Positions 1 to 11,140 of a stretch of 64,000 nucleotides of DNA are shown one piece after another. Below the pieces are notes generated by a model. The model searched no databases. It was not told the origin of the DNA and saw only the letters and a program-made list of their open reading frames with translations. The translations under genes and the position numbers were made by a program. The stretch covers positions 28,051,501 to 28,115,500 of the forward strand of contig BSWB01000001.1 of the NCBI GenBank assembly GCA_033239125.1. The letters run 5' to 3'. Source of the stretch: Fagopyrum homotropicum (Eukaryota; Streptophyta; Magnoliopsida; Caryophyllales; Polygonaceae). The first letter of the stretch is position 1. The number at the start of each line of letters is the position of its first letter.

Positions 1-196
1 TCCCTTTTGTTTTGAACTCGGCTGCGGAGCTTGTGTGTTTTCTTTTGTTTAAACCTTTGGTTTTATGTTAAGTTTTGGTTTTCATTCGTGTGTGCCTTGT
101 TGTAAGATCCGTTTGTTGTTGCTACTTTGAGGGTCGGGACCCATTGTGCGGTCCTAGCCCGTTGCGCTTCGAGTTCCTAGAATTTGGGGTGTTTTA
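1..196 (+). mobile_element. 3' end of a Tekay-like LTR (fragment)
   Basis: The reverse complement of this stretch aligns base for base with the LTR end at 24385-24570 (shared words include GGAACTCGA, GGTCCTAGCCCG-like and TCCCGACYCTCAAA). The order reversal means this copy is in plus orientation and its LTR ends near 196 (GGTGTTTTA against GGTGTTACA in the other copy). The 5' part lies outside the window. It interrupts the LINE that follows, because the LINE RNase H reading frame stops abruptly here. Confidence 0.65.
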
Positions 197-1032
197 ATGG
201 GAACTAAGCATGTTCCTAAGTTGACATCAAAACCATTCAACCACTCTCCTACATTATTCCAAATAATGCCCGCAGTAGAGGAATTACCGTCTTTGGTCTT
301 GGCTTCATCCGTGTTAACTTTAACGAAGCCTTTTGGGTGGACTTCAAGCTACATTGATGACACCTTTCAGCGGGCTTTTCTGGTTCTAATCTCTTTTGCT
401 CTAAACGTCTAGGTACTCTTTAGTTCTAGTTAGGCCAAGCCGGCATCTATCTCCAATCGGGATAGCATTCTTGAAGGTTTTCTTGTTTCTCCACTTTCAA
501 ATCTACCAAAGACTAACTGCAAAAATCTCATTTCACATACAAATATTTCTTAAAGCTCCTTCGTCTTCGAGCACTCTCTGAGCATATGAATGAGTATTTC
601 TGGATTCTTCATGCAACACACGTGTCCTCAACTACAATATGTCTCCTTTTCCTCTCCTGGTTACTTGATAAACATACCACCTTTCAAGTGTTTCTAGACG
701 AAGGTCTTAACACCTTCTTGTACTCTCAACTTCTAGAGCTGCTTGTAAATGGAATCATCTTACTGTTGTATATCCTCCGCACCTAACAACAATCTATAAG
801 CAGAAGTTGTAGAATTGTTCCCATTCTGAGAGAGTCCCCAGCTAAGTTCATCCTTCTGCAGAGCACGCTGATGACTCACACTGAATCCAGCAAACGTGTC
901 CATGGGTCTCGTCGCAGCAAGCTTGAGCATTATCGCCATATGAAGCTTCCCCCAACGCGTGCCAATCCCATCCCTCCTCTCCAGTTCAGTAATGGCGCAC
1001 CTTGGTAGAGGCATATAAGAATCCCTCTTCAT
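197..1032 (-). pseudogene. LINE (L1-type) ORF2 C-terminal remnant
   Basis: Read on the minus strand, the DNA encodes broken pieces of the distal part of a plant L1 ORF2. The piece at 760-1032 holds DELSWGLSQNG followed by SAYRLL, the usual pattern just before the zf-RVT zinc-binding region. Around 200-350 there is an RNase H start (FVKVNTDEA, then STAGIIWNNVGEWLNGF), as in the RVT_3 family. Several frameshifts and stops separate the pieces. The 3' end is cut by the LTR fragment at 1-196. A decayed non-autonomous remnant is the only reading that fits both domains. Confidence 0.7.
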
Positions 1033-1895
1033 CCACTTTGATAAACTACATCAAAGAAATTGATGCCAACTTTCTCTTCTATTTCGCGAGTTTGAGTGTA
1101 TTAGCCTACTTATTTCACACTTTTGATAAAAGGGTCATTCATTATCCATGAGATCAACCAAAATAAAATAACGATAACGGTATAGTGTTGTTGTATATGA
1201 GTTAATTATATATATAAAACTTATAATATCAATGAAAATGAAAATTAAATAGAAGTTCTTCTACGTTTACAAAAAATGAATACTCAATAGAAGTGAAATC
1301 TAGTTTAAATAAAATTTCTGATTAAAATAGTAGTAAGATCTAGTTTAAGTGTAATTTTTTCAAAGTTGTATAAAACGTTTCTTTAAACAATTTTTTGACC
1401 ATAATTAGTGGTTAAGATGTGTGGTCTACGATCTTGTATGATGATAGAAACTAAGATATTTTCCGCCGAATATCCTTTTTGTCACTAGAATTTCATTTCT
1501 ATTTATGAGTCAACAATATCGTCTATGTATGAGTTCCACCTGTTGGGTGTCATTCTCCTCTTCGGATTTGTAGGTGTTGTGCTTTTATGAAAAGTCGTGG
1601 ATTTTAATCGACTGTTAAAGGTACCCGATGAAGTCCAAATATAAGGTGTCCATAATTGTTCCCCAACCCAATGATCCCTCGTTTGCACTTTCTCCAACAA
1701 CAGAGTACCCCAATTGTACTAATTTGGTTTTGATTCCCCTCCTTTTCCTCGGTGGTCCTTGTGTTTTTGTGCCTGCTTCAGGTTGTTTTGTTGTGATGTT
1801 TTTCGTGTTTGGTTTTTTTCCCTCTTCTTGTTTCTTGACAAAAGACCTTTCTTTTGTTTCTACATGGCCTCTCGAGCCACTAGGACAATCTGGTG
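1033..1895. other. No recognised gene; flank of the solo LTR
   Basis: AT-rich DNA. A stretch at about 1615-1900 is open on both strands; the minus-strand version is Lys/Pro-rich (KKQEEGKKPNTK), which could be a further LINE N-terminal remnant, but I recognise no domain. The solo LTR inserted into this stretch, so any coding sequence here is interrupted. Confidence 0.4.
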
Positions 1896-1900
1896 CCTCA

Positions 1901-3670
1901 TGTTCGCTCCAAACGGTGTGTGCAAGCTTTAAATTTATAACCCTAGATGTAAGCTTAAAACAAGGATCCGAACCTGCAGTGTACGGGTCAATCGTAGTAA
2001 AAAGCAAGAAATTCCAGGGGTCGATCACATGGACTTAGTGAAACAAAGCAGGTATAGGTTGTCAATGCAACTACTAACCACAAAGGTGATCAAAACAATC
2101 AAAGATGATAAAAAGTCAATTAAGAAAATATGCAATTCTAGGGATTAAAGCATCTAGTTGTGGTTCCAACTCAAGATCTAAAGATAAAGTGGACAAAGCT
2201 GAGATTTTGCAAAGGGAAGGTGTTACTAAAGTGGAATAGATCACCGGGTAAGTCTCACTACTCACAATTCCAACCCAAAGAACCTATTACCGGGTAAGTC
2301 TCAAGGAATTAAGGAAAAGAACTATAACCTCAAACTAACACACCACCTAAGGGAATAGAATCAACCTTTACCGGGTAAGTCTCAGGCTAACTCACAAAGA
2401 TGGAATGAAAGCACACTCAAACCCCAATAAAGGATAAACCTTTATTACCTATAAGATCATGGGTAAACAAACAAATGAATTACCGGGTAAGTCTCATCCT
2501 AAGCTTGCATTGAACCAGAAAAGGTGTAATAAGAATAGGATTTGGCAAACTCTAACACTTAACTCTCAGTTTCGGATCAGAAAGGTCACCTCGGTCAGAC
2601 GAATTCCACCCCGGCCGAGATGTTCATCGACTGAGCGAGATTTTCTAGGGTTAAGGATAAAGAGTCGAGCTTTCAGGGTCCTACTGTGATTAAGATTATT
2701 CTATCATTGTTTTTCCCACAACCTTCAGCCAATCACCCTAGAATCACACAAAGAAATTAGTCAATCATCATCTTGAAAGCAATAATCAAATATATGGGAA
2801 GAAAGAGAATAATTGAACAAGAAAACCTTAAGAGAAAGGCTTCAATAACTGAATCAATTATCAAACAAACAAGCGTTCCTTGGATCACAATCCAACAAGA
2901 CAATCAACAAAGAAGGGAATCTAAGAAAGTCTTACAAAACCCCTCACAAAAGCTATAAAAGCTATCAACTTTCTTCCTTCAATCTTCCTTCAACCTTCAA
3001 AAAGGTTCTTCAAATCTCCCAACTGTAGTGGGGTAAAACGGCTGTCTTGCAGCCCTAAGCGGATGTTTCGGATGTAAGCAGGTTGTCGATTTGTGGAAAA
3101 TCCAACCCTTTTTATAGGTAAATTACCCTCCAAAGATAAGATATCTTAGAAAGATCTTTTTCCATAAAAATAGGTAAAATATATGGGCTAAATTATCTTC
3201 TTCCTTCCAGGAATCCAGCCTAAAAATATAAGATCCTCTTTCCAAAAATAAAAGATCTCAGCCAAATAAAATATATCTCTCGCCGCGTCCAAGGTGTTCG
3301 CCTCGGTCGAGCAGCTCCTCTAGATCACCTCGGTCGAGATGGTACTGTAGCTGACCGAGGTGAATCACAACTGAATGTGAAATCTCTCAAATCTGGTCCA
3401 AAGTGAATCTTCAATCCATTTTCATGATTCCTGGATTCTTCCTTAAGCTCTTGAATGTAGCTCCAATGACTCCTTAGATCCTTTTGCTCCATTTTGATGC
3501 AAAACGTGCCATTTTACCTACGATTACAACGAAACTTGGTGTAGACCTTGATTCCCGCAAAAGTAGATGAAACAACAATATAATCACATAATATACATTC
3601 AAACATGCAGATTATTGAATATAAAACGTCTAAACAGGCCCCAAAATATAGACAATAATTCATGATATCA
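1901..3670 (-). mobile_element. Solo LTR, Athila family B
   Basis: A 1770-bp LTR in minus orientation starts TGTTCGCTCC and ends ATGATATCA, bounded by a perfect 5-bp duplication CCTCA (1896-1900 and 3671-3675). It aligns along its length with the LTRs at 46483, 52778 and 62424. It has the family TATA box (minus strand TATAAAAAGG, 3107-3116), four TTACCGGGTAAGTCTCA blocks between about 2240 and 2500 and two CTCGGTCGAG words (3302, 3329). No PBS or internal DNA is attached, so it is the product of LTR-LTR recombination. It is the most diverged of the four family LTRs here. Confidence 0.93.
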
Positions 3671-3724
3671 CCTCACACTCATTTCATCTTACAAAAAAGA
3701 TGTATTGTTTGAATAGAAGTCATA

Positions 3725-4290
3725 CACTACAAAAAAGATTTACAACCACGATTTGCGTCGGAAAGTAATTGTCGTCGCTAATGGGGTGATGTTTGCGACG
3801 ACACGACGTCGGAAATTAATGCCTTCATCATTGGTCATTTTTTGCAATGGCACAACGTTGACAATTGGTGTCGTTGCAAAAGATTGGTTTGTTGCAACGG
3901 CACAACAATAGCAATCGGTGCCGTCGAAAGTTTTGGGTTTTTAGACGGTACAACGACAAAAAATGGGGTCGTCTCAAAAGGTTGAGGTTTTGTGCCGGAT
4001 AACGCCTACAATTGGTGCCCTCGAAAGATTTGAGTTTTTGAGATGCACAACAACAAAGTTGGTGTCGTCACAAAAGGTTGGGTTTTTGTGATGGCACAAC
4101 GACAACAATTGATGCCGTCACAAAATGTTGGAGTTTTTGTGATGGGACTACTAGTTCCGTCCCAAAAGTTGGGGGTTTTACGACGGCACAAGGACGATGG
4201 TTGGTGCCGTCGCAAAAGGTTGGTTTTTGCGACAAAGATCGATGGCAATCGGTGTCGTCGTAAAAGGTTGAGTTTTTTTTACGGGAATTA
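3725..4290 (+). repeat. CACTA-like terminus with subterminal tandem repeats
   Basis: The stretch begins CACTACAAAAAAG, the typical end of plant CACTA (En/Spm) transposons, followed by about ten degenerate copies of a roughly 45-60 bp unit of the type 'TTTGCGACGGCACAACGACAACAATTGGTGCCGTCGCAAAAGGTTG' (split words: GACGGCACAACGAC, then GGTGCCGTCGCAAAAGGTT). Each unit is a short inverted repeat around ACGGCAC/GTGCCGT. I found no matching ...GTAGTG end downstream, so this is probably a truncated element or one interrupted by later insertions. Small open frames here (4006-4357) follow the repeat period and are not genes. Confidence 0.6.
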
Positions 4291-4354
4291 TTTTATCTCC
4301 CTCTCCTCTAATTGTCTATCCCCGACGTTTGTCCCTCTATTTCTATACTATCGC

Positions 4355-4668
4355 TAGGGATGTGCAATCGGTCCGACCATCACTAGAATATCCGGGTGCA
4401 GTCCGGACCGGAGGAATGGAATTTTTAGAAATTTGGACAGGATATCAGAATTTTTAGAAAACTTGGACTGGGACCAAACCAGAATTTTGGTCCAACCCGG
4501 ATCCGGCTAACCATTTTTCCTAGTTTTTAAGAAAATTTAATTTAGTTTTGGTCCGACTGGGTCATTAGTTTTTTAGATCTTGGACCGAGACCGGATCCAA
4601 TTCAGTTTTGGGCCGGACCATAAAAACCCGGTCCGGTTTTCTAGTCCGTCTAAATCTGCACAACCCTA
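4355..4668. mobile_element. hAT-type MITE, 314 bp
   Basis: The ends are TAGGGATGTGCA and TGCACAACCCTA, imperfect terminal inverted repeats, flanked by an 8-bp duplication with one mismatch (ACTATCGC at 4347-4354, ACTATCTC at 4669-4676). Eight-bp duplications and the TAGGG end are hAT features. The interior is non-coding and rich in GGTCCGG/CCGGACC words. No transposase. Confidence 0.85.
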
Positions 4669-4676
4669 ACTATCTC

Positions 4677-5279
4677 CCTCTCAATCTTGTTTGTCTTGTA
4701 AAAGGCCTACAACATGAAAGTTCGTCTAAGCTTGTGTCTCTCTTTGTTGCAACTGGCTTTTGTGACCAAACTCGTCCAACTTTACACTGTCTCACGTCTT
4801 ATTTTTCTTCTTCTTCTTCTCTTCGTAATTTATCAATTTTATTTTACAAATTTTCTTCCTATAGTTTTGCTCAAGTTGATCGATTTGGCTAGGTTTATAA
4901 CTTTTTCAGCAAATTTGTGAAAAATTATGGAGTTTTAGATTAAGTTAAACCCCTTATTTAGAAAAGAGATTTAGGTAGAATATTAAATCTCAAACTTTAC
5001 AAGATAAGTTCTATTTTCAAATCAGATTAGGATTCTAAAAGTTGATAAGTTATATATCTTTAGATACTAGAAATAAACTGGAATATATTGATCTTTGGGA
5101 TACTTTATAATGTTATAACTATCTTTAGACCTCAATTTTACGGAATAAATTGAAAGATAATGATCTTTGTGATACAAGTATTGATTTAGAATCCCTTTTC
5201 TTTAAAATACATTTATAAACTTTGGTATAACACTGGTACAAAAAAAAATCTCTCTCATGGGGTATTTTCCAAGGATTAA
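4677..5279. other. AT-rich DNA, nothing recognised
   Basis: Two overlapping short open frames at 4608-4920 are Ser/Leu/Phe-rich, begin inside the MITE and match nothing I know. No RNA gene or promoter seen. Confidence 0.4.
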
Positions 5280-5800
5280 TTAAAGATAAAATCAAAACTA
5301 TGTACTATCCAAAAATAACACTTTACATATCTCAAGAATTTCTTCTTTCTAGTCCAAAAGAGGCTACATGGGAGTTCTTCACACAGCAAATAATAATAAT
5401 GTCGGTATACCAAAGTGTAGATATGGATACATTCATATCTTCATATAAATGCTTAGCAAGTCATATCCTAGAAAGCCTCGTCAAGAGGAAGTTTTCTTGG
5501 ATCAATGTGTTCCAAATGTAATCTTGGAAAAACCTTTGGGTGTCTGACCAACCACTTATTAAGTTAGTGAAGAATAGTGGAGATATTAACGAGGATGAAT
5601 TAGTTAGCAACTACATGATAGAAAATAAATGGGATTCCCATAAACTGGACTCTAAATTTCTAAATTGGGTTCCTCCCTCTTGTAGAGATTTTAATTGCTA
5701 TTAAGTCTTATTAACTCCCGAAGTCGTTTATTCAAGATCGACTTTAATGGGCACCTTCTGATAAAGGATTATGCTCTACAAAATCGGCCATGAATTTTAT
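5280..5800 (+). pseudogene. LINE ORF2 remnant, part 1 (split by the MULE)
   Basis: The plus strand encodes, with stops and frameshifts, the stretch that joins reverse transcriptase to the zf-RVT domain in plant L1 elements: WKNLWVSDQPL, then ELVSNYMIENKWDSHKL, then FLNWVPP and finally DRL*WAPSDKGLCSTKSA. The last pattern (D-x-L-x-W, S-x-K-G, K-S-A) is the LINE hallmark. The frame is cut exactly where the MULE begins, and the matching downstream part resumes at 17834. This supports the MULE boundary independently. Confidence 0.75.
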
Positions 5801-6871
5801 TGGTAAAATGGTTAAGTAGGCACTTTTTGCATCCTTGTGTACAAAGTAGGTAGTTTTGTGTTTTAATTAACAAACTAGGCCCCTAGAGTATTAAAATAAA
5901 AGATTTAATAATAAGAAAAATAAAGATCTCATGATCTTTCTCCCTCCAATTAAACAATATTTATTTCCAAAATTAATTATGAAAATTGAAGAAAATAAAT
6001 ATTTGAGAAACATTAGCAGCCACGATCATCCATAATTAGGTTCTGTTTTGGACGAGATACGGTTCTCCATTTTCAACGAAATCAGAGGACGAAGGTTTCA
6101 GGCTTTTTCTGGGTAAACGTTTGTGCGATTGGAAACTTATATTGCATCGGTTTTTTGGTTTTAGCATCATCGTCTATCGTAATTCGTTAAGTCTTATGTG
6201 TGTAAGTATATTTTTTGGATTTTCGAAGCTTTTTATATGCTTCAATGGCTGACGAATCATTCTTCTATAATTAAGCGTTAGATCAGAAAATATTAATGTA
6301 CATATATGATGAATGAAGTAATTGTAGTGTTTTAAATGTGTAAGTAGATAGTTGCAATCTTGAATCAAAATGGTAAGCCATATTCTGGATAAATGAAGAT
6401 TGTCTGCAATTGACGGTATCATGTTGAAGAAAGTAACTTGTGTACACATTCGTTGATACATTAATATATGTATGTGTTTGCAACTACTAAATAATATGTA
6501 TAGTTGAATTACATATTTTGTGTGTTTGTTTGTGATAGTTTGTTGTGTACATTAATGTGTATCTTCATTGCGTGTTGTTATGTACATAATGTACATAAAA
6601 TTATGTATGCATGTTGTATTAATGTGTACATTTTTTCTACAGTAATGTACATATGTGTTTTGAACCGTTTGTATGATGTATATATAACTGTTACATATTG
6701 TGTATGCCTTAATGTTTACACATTGAGTATATAAATGCACACCGTCGTTGTGTATATTTAGTACATATTTTGTATGTACGAGTATTGTGTAAATGTGCAC
6801 ATACTGATTTATACATTTATGCTATGCCTATGTCATGTGTATCTAATTTTTATGTACATTATGTCATAGGA

Positions 6872-9410
6872 ATGTCTTCTGTGTTCATCACCGTTTATTA
6901 CGGAGGGAAATGGGAAGTTGAAAATGATATTTGGAAGTATAATGGAGAAGTCTCGAGCAAACCATTAGTTGTTGCCGAGTATTGCACCACGAGGACCTGG
7001 TACATAAAATTGCATTACAATTTAGAATGTGTGTGTCAGAGTGTGATATCAAACTGACATACAAGAATCCGTTCAATGCTTCGTTGAAACCATTTGATGT
7101 TAACACACGGGGAGATCTAGACACATTTGCTCAAATAAATGGGATGCAAAAATTTATGTGGAGTGTTCCGTTATGCGTCACAATAGCCGGACTAGAAAAA
7201 CCTGACGGAGGGGTTATGTTGGACGAACATAATGTTGAAAAAGGTAACAAAATGTCTATGCTTCAAGTGAATGCTGGTTTGGAACATAATACATATTGTC
7301 AAGACATTGGTAGCTCACATCTTGAAATATGTACATCCGCATCAAATGTTCTTGAAACCTTGCATGAAGATGACATAATTGATGATAGCCTTGCAATAGT
7401 TCCTCTTCAGATACTTGTGTACCTTATGTACATGATTTTCAACTTGTTGTTGGTAAAAATATCGTACAAAGGCTAAGTTGAAGAATGCATTGTGCTTGCA
7501 TTTAATATCAGAATTTTCACAATATAAGATTGTTAAGTCAAAGATGAAGATAGTAACAACCCGGTGTATTGATGATGCATGTAATTAGAGGGTTCGTTTT
7601 ACTAGACTTGGTGAATCCAGTTACTTCACGACGACAAGGTTTGTGTCAACGCACACTTGTTCCTATCACGTAAGGAGGACTGGTAACAGGGGCGCTTCAT
7701 ATCACGACATAGATGAGAAAATTATATCAATGTACGGATTCAAATATCACATCCGTATATGTATATTTATGTACATAATTATGAATATATGTACTGACAT
7801 GTTATTACGTGTTTGTGTAGGTTTGCTAACTCGAAGAAACTACCTGCTGTAAATCAAATTGTCACTGTTATGAAAAGTTTGTACCGCATAGATGTTATTA
7901 TTGGAAATGTTGGAAGGCAAAAGAAGTTGTAAAAAACATGATTAGAGGAACATCAGAGGAAAGTTACAGGTCAATTTCGGTGTATTTGTATATGTTAGAA
8001 GAAGTCAACAAAGGTACATATGTTGCTCTAATACTTGACAATGACAATCATTTCAAGTACGTTTTTGTTGCTTTTGGACAGTCCATTAAGGGATTTGATG
8101 CTATGCGAAAGGTATGATACATATTTCGTTTGATTTGTGTACATATGTCCTCCATGAGTACAGTAATTACAACCTTAATTTAGTGTTTTATTGTCTACCG
8201 TCTTATTTATTGCTAGGTAATAACTGTTGATGGCACACATCTCAGTGGGAAATATGGGGGAGTTATGCTTGTTGCAACATCACAAGATGCAAATCATCAA
8301 ATTTACCCAATTGCATTTGGAATTGTTGATAATGAAAACGACGCATCTTGAAATTTTTTCTTTAAAAATATGAGACATATCGTATCAGACAGCAGTGAAC
8401 TTGTATTTGTGTCTGATCGACATACTTCAATTAAGAAAGGTATAACAAGTAACTATAAGTTGGCATTCCATGGATACTGCATTTGGCATTTAAAGGGCAA
8501 TCTCAGGAAGAAAACAAGATCAAACAGAATTCTCCAGATGTTTATTGAAGGTGCCAAGAAATGTAGGGAAGCTGAGTGCATGGAGATACTCAATCAAATA
8601 TCATCGGTACATTATATAGCTTTACATAAGTTAGTAATCTACTGTTGTTCCAATGTCCATTAGCCTTGTCATAGTGCAACATTTGTACAAATACAAGAGA
8701 AGTCAAAGGTTGGAGAAATGCTTATTGAGATGGGGATATCAACTTGGACACGTTCGCTCTATCCAGTAAAGAGGTACAACATAACGACGAGCAACAACGC
8801 TGAGTGTGTAAATGCAGTATTGAAAGAAGGAAGGAAATATTCAGGTTTATCAATGCTAGATGAAATAAGACAATTCATGTCTAGGTGGTTTGCTGAACGT
8901 CGCTAGAAGTCTCAAGCTTGTTTAGATGTATCGACACCAAATATTGAAGATGTTATACAAAAGAGGTTTGATGAGGCTGAATGTTATTTTGTGTATATCC
9001 TAGATGCAGACAAGTTGGATTTCAAAGTGAAAAAGGGTGATGAGAATGTGATCGTTAGCTTGCAAATGATGACTTGTGCGTGTAAAGAATTTGATGTTAA
9101 AGAGATACCGTGCATACATGTTGTGGCTGCAACAAAGCATGTAGGTATGAGTCCATCTTTTTTTATTACTAGGTATTATTCCACAGAAAATTAGCGTGCT
9201 GCATATTCAGAGATTATTTACCCCGTACCAAACAAATCGGAATGGGACATACCCAAATGCGTGTTAGATATTATATGTGAGCCACCCTTGAAGCGTAAGA
9301 GATGTGAAAGGTTGTCAAAATGTAGAATACGGGCGTCATGAGAACAAAAACATCGGAGGAAATGCAGTTGTTGTGGCTTTAGTGGACACAATAAGAAGAC
9401 TTATGTAATC
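6872..9410 (+). pseudogene. MURA-type MULE transposase (inactive)
   Basis: In a live element this would be the DDE transposase that cuts and inserts the MULE. Pieces in order: N-terminal part from MSSVFITVYYGGKWEVENDI (6872) and 6982-7476; a short piece at 7643-7750; KGFDAMRK joined across a GT-AG intron (8112-8216) to VDGTHLSGKYGG, which holds the first catalytic Asp; VSDRHTSIKKGI with the second Asp region (8409-8450); then AECVNAVLKEGR (8790) and a SWIM zinc finger CACKEFDVKEIPCIHVVAA (9076-9135). A zinc knuckle CSCCGFSGHNKKT follows at 9365-9400 with its last Cys replaced by Tyr. Damage: a frameshift near 6990, TGA in place of Trp at 8349-8351, TAG at 8904-8906 and several more stops. Confidence 0.85.
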
Positions 9411-9473
9411 AGTCAAAGTAGTATATGTATGCAATTCATGTACTTATCCGTTTTCAATGTATTTGGACCTCTT

Positions 9474-10321
9474 AATATTTACTCATTGATTGGCTGTTAG
9501 CTAATCTTTCTGATACTGATAAGTATTATGAGGATATACCCTGAAATGTGGAATTTGCAGTAACACTTTGGTACCGCTGGAGTTGGAGGAACGATTTTGT
9601 GTTTCGCGATGTTCCCATACCTGCTGGTTGCAGTAACACGATTCTATCTTATTCTCGCTTTGTTGTGGCTTCTGTTGCTAAAGCTCAGCTCGCTGGTGGT
9701 CCTCACGGGATTGACCTTATTCATGTGGCATGGACTGCTCCTGATTTCGGTTGGGTCAAGGTGAACACTGATGGTTCCGTGCATGGGAGCGAGGGTACTG
9801 CCACCGCTGGGGGTTTACTTCGCGATCACTTCGGCCGGTGGATATCCGGCTTCGTGTTTAACATTGGACAATGTAATGTGCCCACGGCTGAACTGTGGGG
9901 TTTACTCTCGGGCTTGCATTTGGATTGGAACAAGGGTTACCGTAAGGTGATTGGTGAGATTGATTCTGAACTTGTGATTAGATTGGTTAACCGCAACATA
10001 TCATCAAATCACCCCCTATTTAGCTTGATCTCACAGTGTCAAGGCTTCATCCGTAGAGACTGGCAAGTCCGGTTTCGTCACGTTTACAGGGAGGCTAATA
10101 GTTCAGCCGATTGTTTGGCTTCTTTAGCTTCGACTTTTCCTTTAGGTTACTTCATTTTAGATTATGTTCCTTCTAGATTATCGTCTTATTTGGTGAACGA
10201 TACCCGCGGAGTAGCAACCCAACGGCAAGTCAGATGTTAGCTATGTTTTAATGTTATTGCTCGGGTAAGACCAAGATCTTAGCCGTCCCTCTTACCAAAA
10301 AAAATATTTGCCCATTGATTG
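9474..10321 (+). mobile_element. 5'-truncated L1-type LINE with poly-A tail and target-site duplication
   Basis: The insertion spans 9493-10302. It ends in a short poly-A (about 10297-10304) and is flanked by a 19-bp duplication with two mismatches: AATATTTACTCATTGATTG (9474-9492) and AATATTTGCCCATTGATTG (10303-10321). Only the ORF2 tail and 3' UTR are present, the usual result of incomplete reverse transcription. It inserted into the MULE between transposase and Ulp1-like gene. Its better preserved coding sequence shows that it is younger than the MULE's decay. Confidence 0.88.
9548..10240 (+). CDS. LINE ORF2 C-terminus: RNase H domain (partial)
   Basis: An open frame of 230 residues; the upstream part of ORF2 (endonuclease, reverse transcriptase) is absent, so this is a fragment, and the first ATG is arbitrary. 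Residues 1-20 (LWYRWSWRNDFVFRD) are the link after zf-RVT. Residues 65-190 form an RVT_3-type RNase H: WVKVNTDGS with the first catalytic Asp, TAELWGLLSGL with the Glu, IGEIDSELVIRLV with the next Asp, and HVYREANSSADCLASLA at the end. In an intact LINE this degrades the RNA of the RNA-DNA hybrid. It is unlikely to be expressed as a useful protein. Confidence 0.85.
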   Translation: MEFAVTLWYRWSWRNDFVFRDVPIPAGCSNTILSYSRFVVASVAKAQLAGGPHGIDLIHVAWTAPDFGWVKVNTDGSVHGSEGTATAGGLLRDHFGRWISGFVFNIGQCNVPTAELWGLLSGLHLDWNKGYRKVIGEIDSELVIRLVNRNISSNHPLFSLISQCQGFIRRDWQVRFRHVYREANSSADCLASLASTFPLGYFILDYVPSRLSSYLVNDTRGVATQRQVRC

Positions 10322-11140
10322 TGAAAAAATATATATTATACATACATTTGTCTCTAATTATAATATGTATTAAGTTATGTATTTTATACATCATGCATAC
10401 ATATGGTAATATCATCACTTATCAGTTCAACATATGCTAATATCCTTACGGTATACATGTTTGTTTACATAATGGTACATATATTCAATTGTACCAAGCT
10501 TATGTAACTATGTCATGTATGTGAGTAAACACGTACATGTGTACTACAATTTTTATGGTCTTTTAATTTAAATATGTGTACATACAATATGTGTAAAATG
10601 CTTATGTAAATATGTTGTGAATGTGTGTAAGCATATAACTGTAGTACTAATAGTTTGTTTATGATGTAATTATCAGTATAATTTATCTAAAAAAGCATTA
10701 GAATTTAACTTATATGTTTGAACAAAGGTGTCACATATAGCACATAGTTATATATAGACGTCTATAAGTATGTACACATACATATTCAACTTACAATTGT
10801 GTACATAAATATGAAATATACGTACAAGTATTCACCTGCCGTATGTGTACATAATCATATATATTCATCCATATGTACTATCAAATTAATGTACCAAGTA
10901 TGTATGTATATTATGCTACATAATTTAACTAGTATGCTTCTTATGTATAAACGCCGTGACTGTGAGTAAACAAATAAGTAATAGACACTAAATATAGATG
11001 TTGTAGTAATAGTTAATTTATATCTAAATGTCAATACATATGCAACTTAAATTCAATGGAAACCTACATTCAGTACACAAACCAAAAGCATAAATTATGT
11101 CCAAAGGTATTTATTACATAATCCATTGATTTAGTAAATG
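10322..11140. other. MULE intergenic DNA dense in TGTACATA-like words
   Basis: Between the two MULE genes. No coding capacity seen. The stretch is very rich in GTACAT/ATGTAC words (TGTACATA, GTGTACAT, TATGTACACA), which recur in 6480-6870, 12660-13530 and 15950-17150 of the same element. Confidence 0.6.

Noticed and set aside
4006..4357. Three overlapping small frames near the CACTA terminus
   Set aside because: They follow the tandem repeat period and have no conserved motif.
6174..6800. Short Tyr/Ile/Cys-rich frames on both strands
   Set aside because: Produced by TGTACATA-rich low-complexity DNA upstream of the transposase.
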